Source of the DNA: Gammaproteobacteria bacterium
Lineage (GTDB): Bacteria > Pseudomonadota > Gammaproteobacteria > Steroidobacterales > Rariloculaceae
Direction: 5' to 3'
DNA: 64,000 nucleotides
NCBI GenBank assembly: GCA_017577365.1
Contig: PKRJ01000018.1
Coordinates: 3,189 to 67,188, forward strand
The position numbers and the translations under genes were made by a program. This document shows positions 43,022 through 52,382 of the stretch, in pieces (the first letter of the stretch is position 1; the number at the start of each line of letters is the position of its first letter). The notes below the pieces were generated by a model. The model searched no databases. It saw only the letters and a list, made by a program, of their open reading frames with translations, and was not told the DNA's origin.

Positions 43022-43792
43022 TCAGTCGAGGTCGACGCCGGCCGGGCAGTGGTCTGAGCCCATCACCTGCGGCCAGATGAACGCGTCGCGGACGCGCGCG
43101 GCCGCGGCAGGGCAGGCGAGCACGTAGTCGATTCGCCATCCGATATTCCTCTCGCGCGCGCCGCCCCATTGCCGCCACCAGGTGTAATGACCGTTCTCCC
43201 CCGGATGGCGTACGCGGAACGTATCGACCCAGCCCGCGGCGATCCAGCGAGAAAACTCCTCGCGCTCTTCCGGCAGAAAGCCGCTCGTTTTGGCGTTGTC
43301 TTTCGGGCGGGCGAGATCGATCTCCTCGTGCGCCGTGTTGAAGTCGCCGATCACGAGCACCTGGCCGCGCTTTCGCAGCCGCTGCACGCGCTCGAACACG
43401 GCCCGATAGAAGTCGAGCTTGTACGGCACGCGGCTGTTGTCGCGGTCCTTGCCGCTGCCCTTCGGGAAATAGCCGTTGACGATGAACAGCTCGCCGAAGC
43501 GGGCCGTGATCAGCCGGCCCTCGTCATCGAAACGTTTCTCGCCGACGCCGATCTGGACGTCGTCGGGCTCGACGCGCGAGTAGATCGCGACGCCGCTGTA
43601 GCCCGGCCGGACCGCGGGCGCGAAATACGCCTGCCAGCCCTGCGGGAAGCACGTTTCGGGATCGAGCTGCGCGGGATCGGCTCGGACCTCTTGGATGCCG
43701 ACGACGTCGGCATTCGAGCTCTCGAGGAATTTCGCGAAGCCCTTCTTCGCGCACGCGCGAAGACCGTTCACGTTCCAGCTGACGACACGCAT
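43022..43792 (-). CDS. xthA: Exodeoxyribonuclease III
   Basis: 256 residues. DNA repair enzyme: 3'-5' exonuclease and abasic-site endonuclease with the exo-endo-phosphatase fold. N-terminal SWNVNGLRA, VVGIQEVR (Glu ligand), PGYSGVAIYSR, VIGDFNTAH (catalytic Asp and Asn), then WRIDYVLA and GSDHCP (catalytic Asp-His pair) show all active-site elements. ATG 43792 is taken, with GAGG upstream. Convergent with the isomerase-like gene (18-bp gap). Confidence 0.95.
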   Translation of the reverse strand: MRVVSWNVNGLRACAKKGFAKFLESSNADVVGIQEVRADPAQLDPETCFPQGWQAYFAPAVRPGYSGVAIYSRVEPDDVQIGVGEKRFDDEGRLITARFGELFIVNGYFPKGSGKDRDNSRVPYKLDFYRAVFERVQRLRKRGQVLVIGDFNTAHEEIDLARPKDNAKTSGFLPEEREEFSRWIAAGWVDTFRVRHPGENGHYTWWRQWGGARERNIGWRIDYVLACPAAAARVRDAFIWPQVMGSDHCPAGVDLD

Positions 43793-43808
43793 CACCAACG
43801 AGCCTCGA

Positions 43809-44162
43809 TCACTCGTGCGCGTGCAGCGCGGCGATTTGCGGGAACACGGTTTCCTTGTAGAACGGGAACACCCGCAACGCCTCCGGGCGCACGCCGTACG
43901 CGCGCGCGAAGTGCTCGACCAGCGCGTCGGAGTCGGACATGTAGCGGCCGGGCTCGATCTCGACAGTGGGGAACGTCGCCGGCTTGCCGAGCCCTTCGGT
44001 GAGTCTCGCTTTGGTCGCGTCGAAGTCGGGCCGAGCCGGGTCGAGCCGCACGATCTCGACGTCGTCGAGCAGCCGCGCCTCGGCCAGAAAGACCAAAAGC
44101 TTCAACGAGAACGGGCAGCCTTCCTTGACGTAGACCTTGGCCTTGAACGATTCGTTGCTCAT
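43809..44162 (-). CDS. Glutaredoxin/GST N-terminal-like protein
   Basis: 117 residues, GGAG before the ATG. A thioredoxin-fold domain with the monothiol site EGCPFSLKLL at about 15-24, then TFPTVEIEPGRYMSDSDALVEHFA, which is the cis-Pro and glutathione-binding segment seen in glutathione S-transferase N-terminal domains. No C-terminal all-helical domain, so it is short for a GST. Likely glutathione-dependent redox role; sits just upstream of xthA on the same strand. Confidence 0.7.
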   Translation of the reverse strand: MSNESFKAKVYVKEGCPFSLKLLVFLAEARLLDDVEIVRLDPARPDFDATKARLTEGLGKPATFPTVEIEPGRYMSDSDALVEHFARAYGVRPEALRVFPFYKETVFPQIAALHAHE

Positions 44163-44272
44163 CGTTGGATCTCCGTCTCGGCGGGGCGTCGTTGTCTCCG
44201 TCGACGTCCGCCGGGTGGTCGGCCGGGACGACCGGTGCGTCGAACGATTGTAGCCGCCGGTCCCGGGTCGCG

Positions 44273-44299
44273 CTCGCACCGTGAAAAGTGCGGTGCGAG
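44273..44299. promoter_or_regulatory. Hairpin/operator-like inverted repeat upstream of HU-like gene
   Basis: Perfect 9-bp arms CTCGCACCG / CGGTGCGAG with a 9-base loop, followed 21 bp later by TATGCT (44320-44325), a plausible -10. A matching -35 is not evident, so regulation of the HU-like gene by this hairpin is speculative. Confidence 0.35.
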
Positions 44300-44394
44300 G
44301 CGTATCAATACCGCAAAAATATGCTATTTTCCGCGCCGGGATTCACTCGGTGCCTCGTGCCCCGAGCATCGTCAACCACATAAAGAGAAGGTAC

Positions 44395-44706
44395 ATGGCA
44401 GCAAAAGGTAGCCCTCCGACCAAGTCGGAAGTCCTGGCACAAATCTCGAAAGACACCGGTCTGACGAAGAAGCAGATCACCGCGGTGTTCGATTCGCTGA
44501 ACGGGGTGATCCGCAAGAGCCTGCGCTCTCACGGTCTCTTCACGTTGCCCGGTCTCGTGAAGATGAAGGTCGTGAAGAAGCCGGCGACGAAGGCCCGCGA
44601 GGGTATCAACCCGTTCACGGGCGAGAAGATGATTTTCAAGGCCAAGCCGGCCAGCAAGAAGGTTCGCATTCTGCCGCTGAAGAACCTCAAGGACATGGTC
44701 AACTAA
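44395..44706 (+). CDS. HU-family DNA-binding protein
   Basis: 103 residues; ATG 44395 with GAGAAGG upstream. HU/IHF-like: SEVLAQISKDTGLTKKQITAVFDSLNGVI for the helical base, then the beta arm LPGLVKMKVVKKPATKAREGINPFTGEKMIFKAKPASKKVRI with the conserved NPFTGE tip. A little longer than classical HU (90), with a Lys-rich N-terminal addition (MAAKGSPPTK). Bends DNA, nucleoid-associated. Confidence 0.9.
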   Translation: MAAKGSPPTKSEVLAQISKDTGLTKKQITAVFDSLNGVIRKSLRSHGLFTLPGLVKMKVVKKPATKAREGINPFTGEKMIFKAKPASKKVRILPLKNLKDMVN

Positions 44707-44716
44707 GACCGCTCGA

Positions 44717-44780
44717 GGGGCTGCGGCCGAGCCGCCGCCGGAGCGGCGCTTCCGGCGGTCTCGGTGCAGCCCCTTCCGTT
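44717..44780. terminator. Bidirectional terminator between HU-like gene and ALDH gene
   Basis: Large interrupted hairpin: GGGGCTGC/GCAGCCCC outermost (44717-44724 and 44766-44773), CCGAG/CTCGG inside and CCGCCGG/CCGGCGG in the middle, followed by TTCCGTTTC on the plus strand. Lies between the two convergent genes. Confidence 0.75.
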
Positions 44781-44828
44781 TCGCCGTGAACGAGGCCGCC
44801 ACTCGAAGACGGCCACGCGCGGCTCTCG

Positions 44829-46295
44829 CTACGCGAAGTAGACCGTCTTCACCTCGAAGTAGAGCTCGAGGCCCTCGATACCGCCTTCGCGCCCTATCCC
44901 GGACTGCTTGAAGCCGCCGAACGGCATCTTCGGGTCGACGATCATGCCGTTCACCGTGACGCTGCCCGAGCGCATCCGACGAGCCATCTCGTAGCCGCGC
45001 TCGGCGTCGGCCGTGTAGACCGCGCCGTGCAGGCCGTAGATCGTGTCGTTCGCTTTGCGTACCGCGTCGTCGACGTCCTTGTACGCGATGAACGAAACGA
45101 CCGGTCCGAAGATCTCCTCCTGCGCGATCGTCATCTTCGTGTCGACGTCGGAGAAGACCGTCGGCTCGACGAAGTAGCCGCGCTCGAAGCCTTTCGGCCG
45201 GCCGCCGCCGACGACGAGCTTCGCGCCTTCCTCGCGGCCCTTCGCGATGTACCCCTGCACGCGTTTGAGCTGCCGTTCCATGGTCAGCGGGCCCATCTGC
45301 GTTGCCGGGTCGTGCGGGTCGCCGACCTTGACCTGCTGAACGGCGCCCACGTAGGCGTCGAGCACCTCCTGCTTGCGTGACTCCGGCACGAGCACGCGCG
45401 TCAGCGAGAAGCAAACCTGACCCGTGATCGGCATCGAGAACGGCACGAGGCTCTGCAGAACCTGGCCGACGTCCGCGTCTTCCATCACGATCGCGGCCGA
45501 TTTGCCGCCGAGCTCGAAGCTCGCGCGCGTGAGCCGCTCCGCGGCGACGGCCGCGATGTGTCGCCCGGCCGCGGTGCTGCCGGTGAAGCTGATCTTGTCG
45601 ATGCCGGGATGGCGGATCAGATAGTCGCCGGTCTCGCGGCCCGCCGGGATCACGTTGAAGACGCCCGGCGGAAGCCCGGCCGCCTCGATGCATTCGGCAA
45701 GCAGGTACGCGTCGATCGGCGTCTCGGGCGACGGCTTCGCAACGACCGTGCAGCCTGCGGCGAGCGCGGCCGCGGCCTTGTAGCAGAGCAGCACGAGCGG
45801 TGCGTTCCACGGCGTGATCGCCGCCACGACGCCGACCGGCTCGCGGACGACGCGCACGAGATCGCCGTTGTCGCGCCTGCGCTCGTCGACGATTGGATAG
45901 GTCTTGATCAGGTTGCCGTAATACTCGAAGAGCTCGGCCGGCTGCCACGACGCGTAGCGCGTGAAGCTGATCGGTGCGCCGACCTGCGTCGTCCAGGCCT
46001 CGGCGAGCTCGGGATGACGCGCCTTCAGCCGCTCGGCGACGTCGAGGAGATAACGGCTGCGCTCCTCCACGGACATGCGCGGCCACGGTCCGTTGTCGAA
46101 CGCGTCGCGGGCCGCGGCGACCGCGCGGTCGACGTCCTCCGGTGACGCTTCGGGAAACGTCATGATCACCTGCTCGGTGACCGGCGAGATCACGTTCAGC
46201 ACGCCTTTGCCGAGCGGCTTCTGCCATTTGCCGCCGATGAAGAAGGCGTCGCGCGCCTTGACGCGGAGCTCGGTCGATTGAAGGGCTGCGCTCAT
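44829..46295 (-). CDS. Aldehyde dehydrogenase (NAD-dependent family)
   Basis: 488 residues. Catalytic Cys295 (TGQVCFSLTR) and Glu261 (FELGGKS), NAD loop FTGSTAAGRHI and the C-terminal PFGGFKQSGIGREGG are all present. ATG 46295 has AGAGG in position. The catalytic Cys neighbourhood (GQVCFS rather than GQVC(T/C)A) is slightly unusual but within family range. Oxidises an aldehyde to an acid; substrate unknown, perhaps from one of the alcohol dehydrogenases. Confidence 0.9.
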   Translation of the reverse strand: MSAALQSTELRVKARDAFFIGGKWQKPLGKGVLNVISPVTEQVIMTFPEASPEDVDRAVAAARDAFDNGPWPRMSVEERSRYLLDVAERLKARHPELAEAWTTQVGAPISFTRYASWQPAELFEYYGNLIKTYPIVDERRRDNGDLVRVVREPVGVVAAITPWNAPLVLLCYKAAAALAAGCTVVAKPSPETPIDAYLLAECIEAAGLPPGVFNVIPAGRETGDYLIRHPGIDKISFTGSTAAGRHIAAVAAERLTRASFELGGKSAAIVMEDADVGQVLQSLVPFSMPITGQVCFSLTRVLVPESRKQEVLDAYVGAVQQVKVGDPHDPATQMGPLTMERQLKRVQGYIAKGREEGAKLVVGGGRPKGFERGYFVEPTVFSDVDTKMTIAQEEIFGPVVSFIAYKDVDDAVRKANDTIYGLHGAVYTADAERGYEMARRMRSGSVTVNGMIVDPKMPFGGFKQSGIGREGGIEGLELYFEVKTVYFA

Positions 46296-46432
46296 GTCTC
46301 TCGTCCTCTCGAAGGGCAACGGGAAGGCGCGGCGCGAGTCGCGCCGCGGACGTTTCGGCCATGTTCGGCCTCGCGCGCGAGCGATGTCAATGAAGATCGG
46401 TTATTCGGCGCGGGAACGTTCCGGCAACGCGT

Positions 46433-46789
46433 TCAAGAGGCGACGCCGACGAGCCACTGGCCGAGCGTGCCGATCGCAGACATCATCAGCGCGCCGCCGA
46501 GCGCCCAGCCGAAGCCGTCGATCTTCAGCCGATCCGTGAACCTGTCGATGATCATCAGGAGGATCGCGTTGATGATCCAGCGCGTGATGAACGCGAGCAG
46601 CCACGCGAGCCCGAGCGTCAGGATGGTGAAGACCGCGAAGAACAGCCAGCCGAGAAGAAAGTTCAGGATGCCGAACAGCGCGGCGACGAGCACGGCGCTG
46701 ACGAAATCCTTGACGTGAAAGCCGGGCAGCACCGCGGCGGTGATCCACACGGCGAGCGACAGAATCAGCCACGAGAGAAGCAAGCTCAT
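46433..46789 (-). CDS. Phage-holin-4 / YvlD-like membrane protein
   Basis: 118 residues with four membrane helices; the family is named after holins (PF04020) but is a common chromosomal membrane protein. Characteristic LPGFHVKDFVSAVLVAALFGILN and RWIINAILLMIIDRFT segments. AGAAGG before ATG 46789. Nothing else here is phage-like. Confidence 0.85.
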   Translation of the reverse strand: MSLLLSWLILSLAVWITAAVLPGFHVKDFVSAVLVAALFGILNFLLGWLFFAVFTILTLGLAWLLAFITRWIINAILLMIIDRFTDRLKIDGFGWALGGALMMSAIGTLGQWLVGVAS

Positions 46790-47007
46790 CGGCCCATCCT
46801 TCTTGGGGTACGCGTCGACTCTACCGGACGCGGGACGGTTTGCGCGAGACGGGAACACCACGTGCGCCGCTCGAACGGCGGCGCCGAGGCTTTGGTCCGG
46901 CGGTCGGACCTCGGGGCGGCGCGGCGCAACCACGGAAGCGGCGCGTCCGCGGCAGGGTGAGGTGGCATGGAATCTGCAGAACCGCCGGATCGACTCAGAG
47001 GGATGAC

Positions 47008-48942
47008 ATGCCCGTTCCCGCGTCGCGTGAAGCTCAGCGTTCGCTGCGGACGGCCGCGCAGCTCGCGAGCGCGGCGATCGTCGTCGCGGCGCTCTACTTC
47101 GCGCAGGTCGTCCTGATCCCGATAGCGCTCGCGGCGCTCGTCACGTTTCTGCTGAGCCCGCTCGTCACTCGGCTCGATCGCCTTCGTCTGCCGCGCGTGC
47201 TGTCCGTGCTGCTCGTCGTCGGCGCGGCGACGGGGCTTCTCGGCGGCGTCGGCTATTTCGTCGTCGGTCAGCTCGGCGAGTTCGCGAGCGAGCTGGCCTC
47301 GTACCGGGAGAACATTCGCGCGAAGCTCGCGGACCTCCGGTCGATGACGCGAGGCGGCACGCTCGAGCGCGTGCAGACGACGATCGAGGACTTGAGCCGC
47401 GACGTGGAAGGCGACGCGGCGGAGGAGGCGAGAGCGCGGCGCGAGCCCGCGCCCCGCGAGCGCGACGAGCCGGTGAGCGTGCGCATCGAGCCGGATCGCG
47501 CGCTGATCGACGATGCGGCGATCTTGCGGCCGGTCGGCGACGTCGCGGCCACGCTCGGCCTCACGATGCTCTTGTCGATCTTCATGCTGATCAAGCGCGA
47601 GGACGTCCGCAACCGGCTCGTGAGCCTCGCAGGGCATACGTCGCTCGTCGTCACGACGAAAGCGTTCGCGGAGGCGGGGGAGCGCATCTCGCGCTACCTG
47701 CTGATGCAGTTCATCATCAACGCGACGATGGGCATCGCGGTCGGCATCGGGCTGTTCCTGCTCGGTGTGCCCTACGCAGCGCTCTGGGGGCTCGCGGCCG
47801 CGGTGCTGCGCTATGTCCCGTATATCGGCCCGTGGATCGCGGCGCTCCTGCCGATCTCGGTGAGCATCGTCACCGCGCCGGGATGGGAGCAGGTCGCACT
47901 CGTCGTCGCGCTCTTCATCGTGCTCGAGCTCTTGAGCAACAACGTGATGGAGCCGTGGCTCTACGGGCAGAGCGTGGGGCTGTCCTCGATCGCCGTCATC
48001 GTGTCGGCGATCTTCTGGACGTGGATTTGGGGGCCGATCGGGCTCGTGATCGCGACGCCGATGACGGCGTGTCTCGTCGTCCTCTCGCGCTATATCCCCG
48101 AGATGGCCGTGCTCGACAGGCTGCTCAGCGAGGGACCGGCGCTGCAACCGCACTTGATGTTGTATCAGCGGTTGCTCGCGGGCGACGAGGACGAGGCCGA
48201 CGATATCGTCGAGGCGTATTGCGAGCAGCACTCCCTCGCGGAGGCCTGCGACGAGCTGCTCGCGGGCGCGCTGCTCGCGCTGAAACGGGATCTCGTCGCG
48301 GGGCGGATCTCGTCGTCCGACGGCGCGTTCGTCGCGACCGCGCTCGAGGAGATCATCGACGAGCTGCCGCGCGGCGAACGCGGCGAGGAGGGCGAGGGAG
48401 CGGAGCACGGGCGCGTGCTCGTGACCGGCTTCCCGGTCCGCGACCGGCTCGACGCGCTCGCGCTCGAGCTGTTGGCCGTGCTGCTTCGCGACGAGCCCTG
48501 CGACGTCGAGATTCTGTCGCCCGAAACGCTCGTCGGCGAACGGATCGCGAAGGTCGAGGCGGGGAAGCCTGCGGCGGTTTGCGTGCTGTCGTTGCCTCCC
48601 GGGGATCTCACCGCGTCGCGGCAGGCGGCGAAGCGAATCCGCGCGCGCGTGCCGGGCGTCCCGATCGTCGCGGGCCGACTCGGTCGTTACGGCGCACCGC
48701 CGCGGAGCCGCGACCGCCTGCGCGAGGTCGGCGTGCGGGAAGTCGAGTTCAGTATCGCGCGGCTCGCGGAAGTGCTCCGTCCTATCATGCGCGACGCGGC
48801 GCGCTCGGCACGCGCCGCGGCGGCCGAGGCCGGCGAAGGCGGTGCCGTGCGCGAGACGGCGGAGGCCGGCGCCGACGCGGCCGCCGAGACCGGCGCTCAG
48901 CTCGGCGTTGGCGACGGCACGAAGCTCGGCGCGCTCAGTTGA
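47008..48942 (+). CDS. AI-2E/PerM-type permease fused to a B12-binding-like C-terminal domain
   Basis: 644 residues. The first about 370 residues form the AI-2E transporter (PerM/YdgG type) with eight membrane helices and a hydrophilic periplasmic loop; PYAALWGLAAAVLRYVPYIGPWIA is diagnostic. The soluble C-terminal part has a four-helix section (LYQRLLAGDEDEADDIVEAY) followed by a Rossmann-like alpha/beta section (RVLVTGFPVRDRLDALALELLAVLL, VEILSPETLVGE, AAVCVLSLPPG), the arrangement seen in cobalamin-binding cap plus B12-binding domains, though the DxHxxG motif is absent. It ends with an Ala/Glu-rich tail. Ligand unknown. Confidence 0.8.
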   Translation: MPVPASREAQRSLRTAAQLASAAIVVAALYFAQVVLIPIALAALVTFLLSPLVTRLDRLRLPRVLSVLLVVGAATGLLGGVGYFVVGQLGEFASELASYRENIRAKLADLRSMTRGGTLERVQTTIEDLSRDVEGDAAEEARARREPAPRERDEPVSVRIEPDRALIDDAAILRPVGDVAATLGLTMLLSIFMLIKREDVRNRLVSLAGHTSLVVTTKAFAEAGERISRYLLMQFIINATMGIAVGIGLFLLGVPYAALWGLAAAVLRYVPYIGPWIAALLPISVSIVTAPGWEQVALVVALFIVLELLSNNVMEPWLYGQSVGLSSIAVIVSAIFWTWIWGPIGLVIATPMTACLVVLSRYIPEMAVLDRLLSEGPALQPHLMLYQRLLAGDEDEADDIVEAYCEQHSLAEACDELLAGALLALKRDLVAGRISSSDGAFVATALEEIIDELPRGERGEEGEGAEHGRVLVTGFPVRDRLDALALELLAVLLRDEPCDVEILSPETLVGERIAKVEAGKPAAVCVLSLPPGDLTASRQAAKRIRARVPGVPIVAGRLGRYGAPPRSRDRLREVGVREVEFSIARLAEVLRPIMRDAARSARAAAAEAGEGGAVRETAEAGADAAAETGAQLGVGDGTKLGALS

Positions 48943-48949
48943 GCCGAGT

Positions 48950-49573
48950 TCAGCCGACCTTGCGCACGGCGACGTCGAGACCGTGGCCGATCGGTAGAAG
49001 CGCCGCCTCGAGATCGGGCTTCGCGCGAACGGCGGCGCGATATGCGGCGGCCTGCGCGTGCGCGTCCGGCGGGTGCAGCATGTTGTCCGCGACGATCACG
49101 CCGCCGGGTGAGAGCAGGGGATAGACGAGCTCGAAGCACGGCACGTAGAGGTCTTTCCAGACGTCGAGCAGCACCAGATCGACGGGCCCGGGCTGCTCGC
49201 GCAGGAGCTCGAGCGCGTCGCCGTGTCGGAAGTCGACGTGCGCGGCCAGCCCGGCGTCGGCGAGCCGCTCGCGCGCGTAAGCTTGTTTTCGCTCGACCGT
49301 GTCGTACGTATACACGGTGCCGCCGGTGCGGCGAGCCGCGTCCGCGAGAAATAGCGTCGAGAAGCCGTACGACGTGCCGAGCTCGACGATCCGTCGGGCC
49401 GAGATGCCGACCGCGAGCGCGTGAAGGAAGCGCGCCGCGTCCTCGCCGACCGCGAGCAGGAAATCGTCGCGACGGCGAAGGAACTCCTCGCGAGCCAGCG
49501 ACGCAGAGGTCTTGGCGTCGGCGCGCATGCGGTCGCGATAAACGTTCAGCACGTTCTCGAAGGCGTCGTTCAT
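48950..49573 (-). CDS. O-methyltransferase, SAM-dependent
   Basis: 207 residues, start at ATG 49573 with AAAGGAGC seven bases upstream. Class I SAM fold of the caffeoyl-CoA/catechol O-methyltransferase type: motif I VELGTSYGFSTLFLADA, YTYDTVERK, HGDALELL and LLDVWKDLYVPCFELVYPLLSPGGVIVADNML with the Asp metal ligands. The acceptor is probably a phenolic or acyl compound. Monocistronic. Confidence 0.85.
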   Translation of the reverse strand: MNDAFENVLNVYRDRMRADAKTSASLAREEFLRRRDDFLLAVGEDAARFLHALAVGISARRIVELGTSYGFSTLFLADAARRTGGTVYTYDTVERKQAYARERLADAGLAAHVDFRHGDALELLREQPGPVDLVLLDVWKDLYVPCFELVYPLLSPGGVIVADNMLHPPDAHAQAAAYRAAVRAKPDLEAALLPIGHGLDVAVRKVG

Positions 49574-49784
49574 TTGTGCTCCTTTCGCTCGGTCGGCGTA
49601 CGGATTCTCGACGCGAATCGCGGGCGAGAATATCTCGACAAAGATCTTGTCGGCCCTCGCGGGCCATGTAATGCTTGATGCGCTCGGCGCTCCATACGCG
49701 GCACGCCCTTTCGATCGCCGAGACGAAGCCGCCGATCGACGCTCTTCGCGCTTCGCACCTCGAGCGCGCCGCAAGGAGGTCATC

Positions 49785-51437
49785 GTGCATACGTTCCCAT
49801 CCGCCGTCGTGTCGTGCGCGCTCGCGCTCGGCACCGCCGCGGCCGTCGCGCAACATCACGCAGGCTCGCTTCCGCCGGCCGCGACCGAGCTCCATCCCGA
49901 CCTCGGCGATTACCGCTTCCCGATCTCGACCGAGGTCCCGGAAGCGCAGGTCTATTTCGATCAGGGTATCGCGTTGCTCTACGGGTTCAACCATGACGAG
50001 GCGGCGCGTTATTTCCGCCGCGCGGCCGAGCTCGATCCGGCCGCGGCGATGCCTTACTGGGGGCTCGCGCTGTCCATCGGTCCGAACTACAACGATACCG
50101 ACGTGGACGAGGAGCGCGCAGCCGCGACCTATGACGCGGTGCAGAATGCGCTGAGGCGCGCGTCGCAGTCGAGCCCGCGGGAGCGTGCGCTCATCGAGGC
50201 GCTCGCGCGGCGCTATCCGTCGCCGGATCCGGAGTCGGACTGGCTCGCGCAGCATCTCGACTACAGCGACGCGATGCGCGAGGTCGTCGCGGCGTATCCG
50301 GACGATCTCGACGCGGCGACGATGTTCGCCGAAAGCCTGATGATGCTTCGGCCGTGGCAGCTCTGGACGCCGGACGGCGAGCCGGCCGAAGGCACGCTCG
50401 AGCTCGTCGCGGTTCTCGAATCGGTGCTCCGGCGCGATCCGAATCATCCCGGCGCGAATCATTTCTATATTCACGCCGTCGAGGCCTCGCCGAGCCTCGA
50501 GCGCGCGATCCCGAGCGCCTACCGCTTGATGACGCTCGTGCCGGGCGCCGGTCATCTCGTGCACATGCCGGGGCACATCTTCCTGCAGACCGGCGACTAC
50601 GACCTTGCGGCCGAGACGAATGTGCGCGCGGCCGCGGCGGACCGCGAGTTCGTCGAGCGCACGGGTGCGACCGGCGTCTATCCGTTGATGTACTCGACGC
50701 ACAACGTGCACTTCATCGCATATGCCCGCGCGCAGCAAGGACGCTACGACGAGGCGCGTGAGGCGGCGGAACGAATGGTCGAGATGATCGGCGACGCCGA
50801 CCTCGAGATGCAGATGCTCGAGGGTTTTCGGCTCTATCCGGCGATGGTCGATTTGCGCTTCCACCGCTGGGACGCGCTGCTGGCGGCGGAGGAGCCTTCC
50901 GTCGAGCGCCCGTTCAGCCGCGCGTTCTGGCGCTACGCGCGCGCGATGGCCTACGCGGGGCGCGGTGACGTCGACAAGGCCGAGGCGGAGAAGCGGCATT
51001 TCGAGCGAGACCGCGAGGCCGTGCCGGAAGAGGCGAGATATCTGCTCAACAACGACGCGGCGGATCTGCTCGCGCTGGCGTCGGCGACGCTCGACGCGGC
51101 GATCGCCGAGGCGCGCGGCGATCACGAGGGCGCGATCGCCGCGTGGCGTGCGGCCGTCGAGTTGGAGCGGGTCGTGCAATACGACGAGCCGCCGGCGTGG
51201 TTCTATCCGATCCGCCAGTCGCTCGGTGCCGCGCTGCTCGAGGCGGGTCGTCCGGCCGAGGCCGAGGTCGAGTTCCGTGCGGCGCTCGCGCGGTATCCTC
51301 GCGACGGACGATTGCTGTTCGGATTGATGCAGAGCCTACGCGCCGCGCAACGCGAAACCGAGGCCTCGCTCGTCGAGGCGCAGTTCGACGACGCATGGGA
51401 GGGCGCCACCGAGCGGCTTACGCTCCAAGCCCTCTGA
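49785..51437 (+). CDS. Secreted TPR protein
   Basis: 550 residues from GTG 49785, with an ideal AAGGAGGT seven bases upstream and a signal peptide ending VAQHH. At least seven tetratricopeptide-like helix pairs: YFDQGIALLYGFNHDEAARYFRRAAELDP near 50-78, a central set including GAGHLVHMPGHIFLQTGDYDLAAETN near 255-280, and a C-terminal group (GAALLEAGRPAEAEVEFRAALARYP). Related to secreted TPR proteins found in environmental proteobacteria; binding partner unknown. Confidence 0.75.
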   Translation: MHTFPSAVVSCALALGTAAAVAQHHAGSLPPAATELHPDLGDYRFPISTEVPEAQVYFDQGIALLYGFNHDEAARYFRRAAELDPAAAMPYWGLALSIGPNYNDTDVDEERAAATYDAVQNALRRASQSSPRERALIEALARRYPSPDPESDWLAQHLDYSDAMREVVAAYPDDLDAATMFAESLMMLRPWQLWTPDGEPAEGTLELVAVLESVLRRDPNHPGANHFYIHAVEASPSLERAIPSAYRLMTLVPGAGHLVHMPGHIFLQTGDYDLAAETNVRAAAADREFVERTGATGVYPLMYSTHNVHFIAYARAQQGRYDEAREAAERMVEMIGDADLEMQMLEGFRLYPAMVDLRFHRWDALLAAEEPSVERPFSRAFWRYARAMAYAGRGDVDKAEAEKRHFERDREAVPEEARYLLNNDAADLLALASATLDAAIAEARGDHEGAIAAWRAAVELERVVQYDEPPAWFYPIRQSLGAALLEAGRPAEAEVEFRAALARYPRDGRLLFGLMQSLRAAQRETEASLVEAQFDDAWEGATERLTLQAL

Positions 51438-51458
51438 GCGAATGCGGTCGGTCGAGGC

Positions 51459-52382
51459 CTAGTCGCGGCCGCTCACCGCGTCGCGAACCCGCGGTCCCGC
51501 CGTCTCGCGCACCTTGGCGACGAGATCGCAGATCCGCTCGAGCGTCTGCTCGAGGTGGCCGAGATCCGAGAACGCGACGCTGAGCGAGTAGCCGCCGCTC
51601 TTCAGCGCTCGGATCGCGACTTTCTCGCCGACTTCCTTCTCGAGCTGCCGCTGGAGCCAGCGGGTCTGAAAATCGATGCTGGCTCGATCCTGCGCGTCGT
51701 CGGCACCCGAGAGCAGGGCTCGGACGGCCCGCTCGACCTGTCGGACCGAGAGGCCGCGCCGCCCTGCCTTGCGCGCGAGCGCCACCTGCCTCTCCCGGTC
51801 GAGGGGCAGCAGCGCGCGGGCGTGTCCCATGTCGATCTCGCGACGAATCAAGAGCTCCTTGACCTCGGCGTCGAGCTCGAGAAGCCGCAGCAGATTCGTC
51901 ACGGAGGCTCGAGAGCGACCGACGGCCTTCGCGACTTGCTCGTGCGTCAACCGGAACTCGTCGGCGAGCCGGTGCAAGGATTCGGCCTGCTCGATCGGAT
52001 TCAGGTCTTCGCGCTGCAGGTTCTCGATCAGGGCGACCGCGAGCGCCGACTGGTCGTCGAGCTCGCGCACGATGACCGGCACCGTTCGCAATCCGGCGCG
52101 CTTCGCCGCGTGCCAGCGTCGCTCGCCGGCGACGATCTCGTAGGCGTGGCCGCCGGCGGCGTCGGCCGGGCGCGGGCGCACGACGATCGGCTGCAGAATC
52201 CCTTGCTCGCGGATCGAGTCGGTGAGCTCCTCGAGCCGTTCCTCGGACAGATGACGTCTCGGCTGATACCGGCCGGGCGCGAGCGCGTCGACGGACATTT
52301 CGATCGTCTCGGCGGTCGGGCGCGGCGACGCGCCGAGGCCCGTGTCCGTGAGCAGCGTTTCGAATCGATTCTCGACCGTCAT
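51459..52382 (-). CDS. ParB-family partition protein, no ParA partner
   Basis: 307 residues. ParB N-terminal CTP-binding region PRRHLSEERLEELTDSIREQG, the GERRWHAAKRAGL and ENLQREDLNPIEQAESLHRL motifs, then the helix-turn-helix LTHEQVAKAVGRSRASVTNLLRLL. A normal ParB is about 280-310. The usual partner parA is not adjacent, and the neighbours are a TPR gene and an ankyrin gene, so this is a lone or secondary ParB. I found no parS-like TGTTTCACGTGAAACA site nearby. Confidence 0.85.
   Translation of the reverse strand: MTVENRFETLLTDTGLGASPRPTAETIEMSVDALAPGRYQPRRHLSEERLEELTDSIREQGILQPIVVRPRPADAAGGHAYEIVAGERRWHAAKRAGLRTVPVIVRELDDQSALAVALIENLQREDLNPIEQAESLHRLADEFRLTHEQVAKAVGRSRASVTNLLRLLELDAEVKELLIRREIDMGHARALLPLDRERQVALARKAGRRGLSVRQVERAVRALLSGADDAQDRASIDFQTRWLQRQLEKEVGEKVAIRALKSGGYSLSVAFSDLGHLEQTLERICDLVAKVRETAGPRVRDAVSGRD

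Noticed and set aside
46433..46789. Holin-like protein as sign of a prophage
   Set aside because: The family name is historical; it is a common chromosomal membrane protein, and no other phage gene is nearby.
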